A stretch of 64,000 nt of DNA from an uncultured Sulfitobacter sp. (lineage in GTDB: Bacteria > Pseudomonadota > Alphaproteobacteria > Rhodobacterales > Rhodobacteraceae), in contig CANMZB010000002.1 of the NCBI GenBank assembly GCA_947502265.1, positions 124,001 to 188,000 on the forward strand, written 5' to 3'. The position numbers and the translations under genes are program-made. Below the pieces are notes generated by a model, which did no database searches, had not been told where the DNA came from, and was given only the letters and a program-made list of their open reading frames with translations. This document shows, in pieces, positions 61,360 to 64,000 of this stretch. Numbering within the stretch: the stretch's first letter is position 1; the number at the start of each line of letters is the position of its first letter.

Positions 61360-61473
61360 GCCCGATCCCTAAACCGAAGTGGCGCGGTTGAAAAGTGCGT
61401 GCATACAATCACGCGATTGACGCCAGTGCTGCCTGCGCGCATATCTGCCGCGATATTTTCGAAAGCACGTCCC

Positions 61474-62712
61474 ATGCAAAAAGCATCGCTGTTCTCGCCC
61501 GTTTTGATTGTGGGCTGCATCATCATCATGGTCAGCTTTGCGATCCGTGCGTCCTTTGGTGTGTTCCAGATCCCCATCGCGGAAGAATTCGGCTGGTTGC
61601 GCGCGGAGTTTTCGTTGGCCATCGCATTCCAGAACCTTGCATGGGGGATCGGCCAGCCGATTTTCGGCGCAATGGCAGAGAAGATCGGTGACCGCAAAGC
61701 GATTATTTTCGGTGCCGTGATCTATGCTCTCGGGCTGATCCTGTCCGCCGGCGCTGATACGCCCATCGCGCATCAGGCCTATGCGTGGTTGGTCGGATTT
61801 GGCATTGCGGGCACCGGTTTTGGCGTGATCCTTGCCGTGGTGGGACGCGCGGCGTCCGACGACCACCGCTCGATGGCGCTGGCGGTGGTGACTGCGGCAG
61901 GCAGCGCGGGCCAGATATTTGGCGCGCCGGTGGCGGAATGGATGCTGGGCATGATGAGCTGGCAGATGGTTTTCACCGTCTTTGCCGGTGTGATCCTTTC
62001 CATAATTCTTGTGCTGCCGTTCATGCGTGCGCCGGTGCAGACCAACAAGGCTGAGTTGGAAGAGACGTTGGGCGGGATCCTGCACCGCGCTTTCAAAGAC
62101 CCCAGCTTTATGCTGATTTTCCTCGGATTTTTTTCCTGCGGGTATCAGTTGGGATTTATTACCGCGCATTTTCCGGCCTTCGTGACCGAATTGTGCGGTC
62201 CGATCATGGTGGGCGGGGTGCTGCACACTGCGGGCATTACCACCACCAGCGCACTGGGGGCGGTTGCGATTTCGCTTATCGGGGCTGCGAATGTGGGCGG
62301 GACGCTGCTTGCCGGTTGGGCGGGGAATAGGTACTCGAAGAAGTATCTGCTTGCCGGGATCTACACGGGTCGCACGATTGTTGCGGCGCTGTTTATCATG
62401 CTGCCGATCACCCCGCTTAGTGTGGTTCTTTTTTCCATCGGCATGGGCTCGCTGTGGCTTGCCACGGTGCCGCTGACCTCTGGGTTGATCGCGCATATCT
62501 ATGGGGTGCGTTATATGGGAACGCTTTACGGAATCATCTTTTTCAGCCACCAGTTGGGCAGTTTCCTTGGTGTCTGGCTGGGCGGGCGGATGTATGATGT
62601 CTACGGCAGCTATACCACTGTCTGGTGGATCGGTATCGCCGTCGGCGCGTTCAGCGCCATCGTTCATCTGCCGGTGCGCGAAAAGCCGATTGGGCTGGCT
62701 GTCGCCGCGTGA
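61474..62712 (+). CDS. MFS transporter, 412 aa
   Basis: Twelve-helix major facilitator protein. The N-half begins SPVLIVGCIIIMVSFAIRASFGVFQIPIAEEFGWLRAEFSLAIA and has the loop motif GAMAEKIGDRKAIIFG (about 68-83) of the family. The C-half has GWAGNRYSKKYLLAG at the equivalent position. The sequence type resembles the oxalate/formate and monocarboxylate-like branch, but substrate is not predictable. ATG at 61474 is followed by MQKASLF; the frame extends to 61291 over the zapE gene and is discounted. Divergent from zapE. Confidence 0.85.
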   Translation: MQKASLFSPVLIVGCIIIMVSFAIRASFGVFQIPIAEEFGWLRAEFSLAIAFQNLAWGIGQPIFGAMAEKIGDRKAIIFGAVIYALGLILSAGADTPIAHQAYAWLVGFGIAGTGFGVILAVVGRAASDDHRSMALAVVTAAGSAGQIFGAPVAEWMLGMMSWQMVFTVFAGVILSIILVLPFMRAPVQTNKAELEETLGGILHRAFKDPSFMLIFLGFFSCGYQLGFITAHFPAFVTELCGPIMVGGVLHTAGITTTSALGAVAISLIGAANVGGTLLAGWAGNRYSKKYLLAGIYTGRTIVAALFIMLPITPLSVVLFSIGMGSLWLATVPLTSGLIAHIYGVRYMGTLYGIIFFSHQLGSFLGVWLGGRMYDVYGSYTTVWWIGIAVGAFSAIVHLPVREKPIGLAVAA

Positions 62713-62730
62713 CGCAGCAAAGGGGGCATT

Positions 62731-63696
62731 TCACCGCGCGGGCGCAGCGTTCGGTGCTGTTTCGGGCGCGGGAAGGAAGCGGCCCAGACGCGTCAGCACG
62801 TCGTCGGCGTGAGTATAGGGCAGGCCGTGGCCCGCATCTTCGATAACTTCATGGAGGACGTCGCGGTTCCATGCCGCGAGTTGCCCCATGGCGCTGGCAG
62901 GAATCACAGCGTCCTCGCCGCCCCAAATCGCCAAGACAGGCAGGCCTGCACGGCGGATGGTCAAATGCTCGCCCTCCACCGGATGGGCAAGCACACCTCG
63001 AACGCTGGAGAGCAGGGCGGGCAGGTAACCCCGATAACCAAGTTCACGTTCCATCAGGTCGGTGATGCCGGGAACGGCGGCGGGCAGGTCGCGCTCTGCG
63101 CGGATGCCTTTGCGCATCTGGCGTGGAAACAAGGTGAGCATGGCCCACGCGCCAAGCAGCCCGCGCTCGCGCACGAAACGCAATGCGGCGGTCTGGTTCA
63201 GGATCATGCCCGCGGGCGCCAACAGAACGATCCGTTCAACCCGTGCAGGGTGCGTGGCGGCGAAACCTGCCGCAATGGCGCCACCCATGGAATAGCCCAT
63301 CAGATAAAAGGGCTTGTCGATTTCGAGGTGCTCCAGAAGATCATTGAGTTGCCGGAGGAAGAATCCCTTGTTCTGAAGGCCTGTGGGCCTATCGGAATAG
63401 CCGCGCCCCAACAAATCATAGGCCAACACGCGAAAGCCCATTGCCACCAGCCCCTTTGTCAATCCGCCCCAGACAAAGGCGGGCGTGCTAAGGCCGTGAA
63501 TGCACACGATGAGCGGGCCATTCTGCGGCCCGACGAGTTGAAAGTGGGTGACGCCCTGGCTTAGTTCGGCAAATTGTCCGGGTGCGGAGCCGCGCCGTTC
63601 GTCGCTCATTGCGGGGCGTCTGCGTTCAATCAGGAACGGCAGCGCAAAGAGTATCGCAAGACCCAGCGCCGTCCAGATCACACGCGACGTTTCCAT
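62731..63696 (-). CDS. Alpha/beta-fold hydrolase with N-terminal anchor, 321 aa
   Basis: A single N-terminal hydrophobic helix (VIWTALGLAILFALPFLI) anchors an alpha/beta hydrolase domain. The oxyanion motif is CIHGLSTP (about 64-71), the nucleophile is in MGYSMGGAIAAG (about 133-144), the acid is in IWGGEDAVIP and the His in DAGHGLPY. The catalytic triad is therefore complete. Substrate is unknown. The start overlaps the preceding ornithine cyclodeaminase-family gene by 19 bases, so they are probably cotranscribed. Confidence 0.87.
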   Translation of the reverse strand: METSRVIWTALGLAILFALPFLIERRRPAMSDERRGSAPGQFAELSQGVTHFQLVGPQNGPLIVCIHGLSTPAFVWGGLTKGLVAMGFRVLAYDLLGRGYSDRPTGLQNKGFFLRQLNDLLEHLEIDKPFYLMGYSMGGAIAAGFAATHPARVERIVLLAPAGMILNQTAALRFVRERGLLGAWAMLTLFPRQMRKGIRAERDLPAAVPGITDLMERELGYRGYLPALLSSVRGVLAHPVEGEHLTIRRAGLPVLAIWGGEDAVIPASAMGQLAAWNRDVLHEVIEDAGHGLPYTHADDVLTRLGRFLPAPETAPNAAPAR

Positions 63697-64000
63697 TGAT
63701 CGAGGATGTAGCGGCTGGTCATCAGATCAAGATGCGCACCGCCGCCGTTCTTGCAAATCGTGATTTCCTCGTCCGAATGGCGCTGGAAGGCGTTCAAATC
63801 GTAATAATCCGCGATGATGTCTGATTTGGAAATAACACCTGCCTCCAGCGGGGTCTTTATCTCGCCAATATGGCCCAAAGTGGTTTCGAAACTGTCAACG
63901 AAAAGCCGCGCACGGGTGAGGGCCTCGTCGTCTACCTCGCGCATGTCGGGCCGGTAGGCCCCGATCAGGTCAAGGTGCTGTCCGGGGCGCAGCCACGCGC
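63678..64000 (-). CDS. Ornithine cyclodeaminase/mu-crystallin family protein, C-terminal part (5' end outside window)
   Basis: The frame is open to the window edge. The visible 106 residues include GQHLDLIGAYRPDMREVDDEALTRARLFVDS, then ETTLGHIGEIKTPLEAGVISKSDIIADYYDL and FQRHSDEEITICKNGGGAHLDLMTS, matching the C-terminal NAD-binding half of the ornithine cyclodeaminase/mu-crystallin family. Members deaminate or reduce amino and imino acids; which is not decidable here. It overlaps the hydrolase gene by 19 bases. Confidence 0.85.
   Translation of the reverse strand, partial: AWLRPGQHLDLIGAYRPDMREVDDEALTRARLFVDSFETTLGHIGEIKTPLEAGVISKSDIIADYYDLNAFQRHSDEEITICKNGGGAHLDLMTSRYILDQWKRRV

Noticed and set aside
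1-64000. CRISPR arrays, phage genes, toxin-antitoxin pairs or restriction systems
   Set aside because: No regularly spaced direct repeats and no proteins of these classes were seen; the window is mostly core metabolism.

Overview
The window looks like a chromosomal segment of a Roseobacter-group alphaproteobacterium (Rhodobacterales). This is inferred from protein content and gene order: petABC with a petPR regulator pair, a NaChBac-type sodium channel, cobO, a RibH2-type lumazine synthase under an FMN riboswitch, a DUF6478-like protein, and GC-rich coding DNA. Nearly all of it is core gene content. Accessory or decayed DNA is confined to a few short intervals.

Layout. 1-3485: end of an acyl-CoA dehydrogenase, an NDP-forming acyl-CoA synthetase and a CaiD-like hydratase, which together fit carnitine or crotonobetaine (or similar acyl-CoA) catabolism. 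3565-14927: an exopolysaccharide region with a GT4 glycosyltransferase, a Wza-type export lipoprotein, an epimerase, a sugar-phosphate transferase, a CapD/WbpM-type dehydratase, YjbH and YjbF homologues, a small YjbE-like secreted protein, an SDR enzyme, a broken GFA-family gene and an ExoD-like protein. 15003-20261: a voltage-gated Na+ channel, then xseB-ispA-dxs (isoprenoid precursors) and petP-petR on the minus strand. 20424-26423: ilvE, a secreted cyclase-family protein, two genes that lost their 5' ends at one junction (WYL regulator and EamA transporter), then aroC, an EamA transporter and cobO.

26557-30534 is a vitamin region: a TPP riboswitch followed by thiBPQ, meeting ribH with its FMN riboswitch end to end. 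30710-36957: a GST, petABC (cytochrome bc1), a strong bidirectional terminator, an ABM-domain protein, mtaB, dapF and tRNA-Lys. 37233-42477: pxpA, a YcaQ-like protein, a LacI-type regulator, tRNA-Arg(CCT), then a short accessory patch with a glycosyltransferase, an IS481-type transposase remnant and a palindromic repeat. 42475-53436: polA, a 59-residue zinc-finger gene, gpmI, an EnvC-like factor, a CtpA-type protease, three poorly characterised genes and ilvD. 53581-64000: an unusual degenerate ABC/cyclic-nucleotide-binding membrane protein coupled to a CPBP protease, then accD, folC, a small membrane protein, zapE, an MFS transporter, an alpha/beta hydrolase and the end of an ornithine cyclodeaminase-family gene.

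Most unusual items: (1) a ~95-106 bp palindromic element in two copies, bounded by TA and carrying stop codons at its ends, one copy lying exactly between the stop codons of two convergent genes; (2) the 1042-residue degenerate ABC protein translationally coupled to a CPBP protease; (3) two head-to-head genes truncated at the same point; (4) paired TTGCG/CGCAA operators before ilvE.
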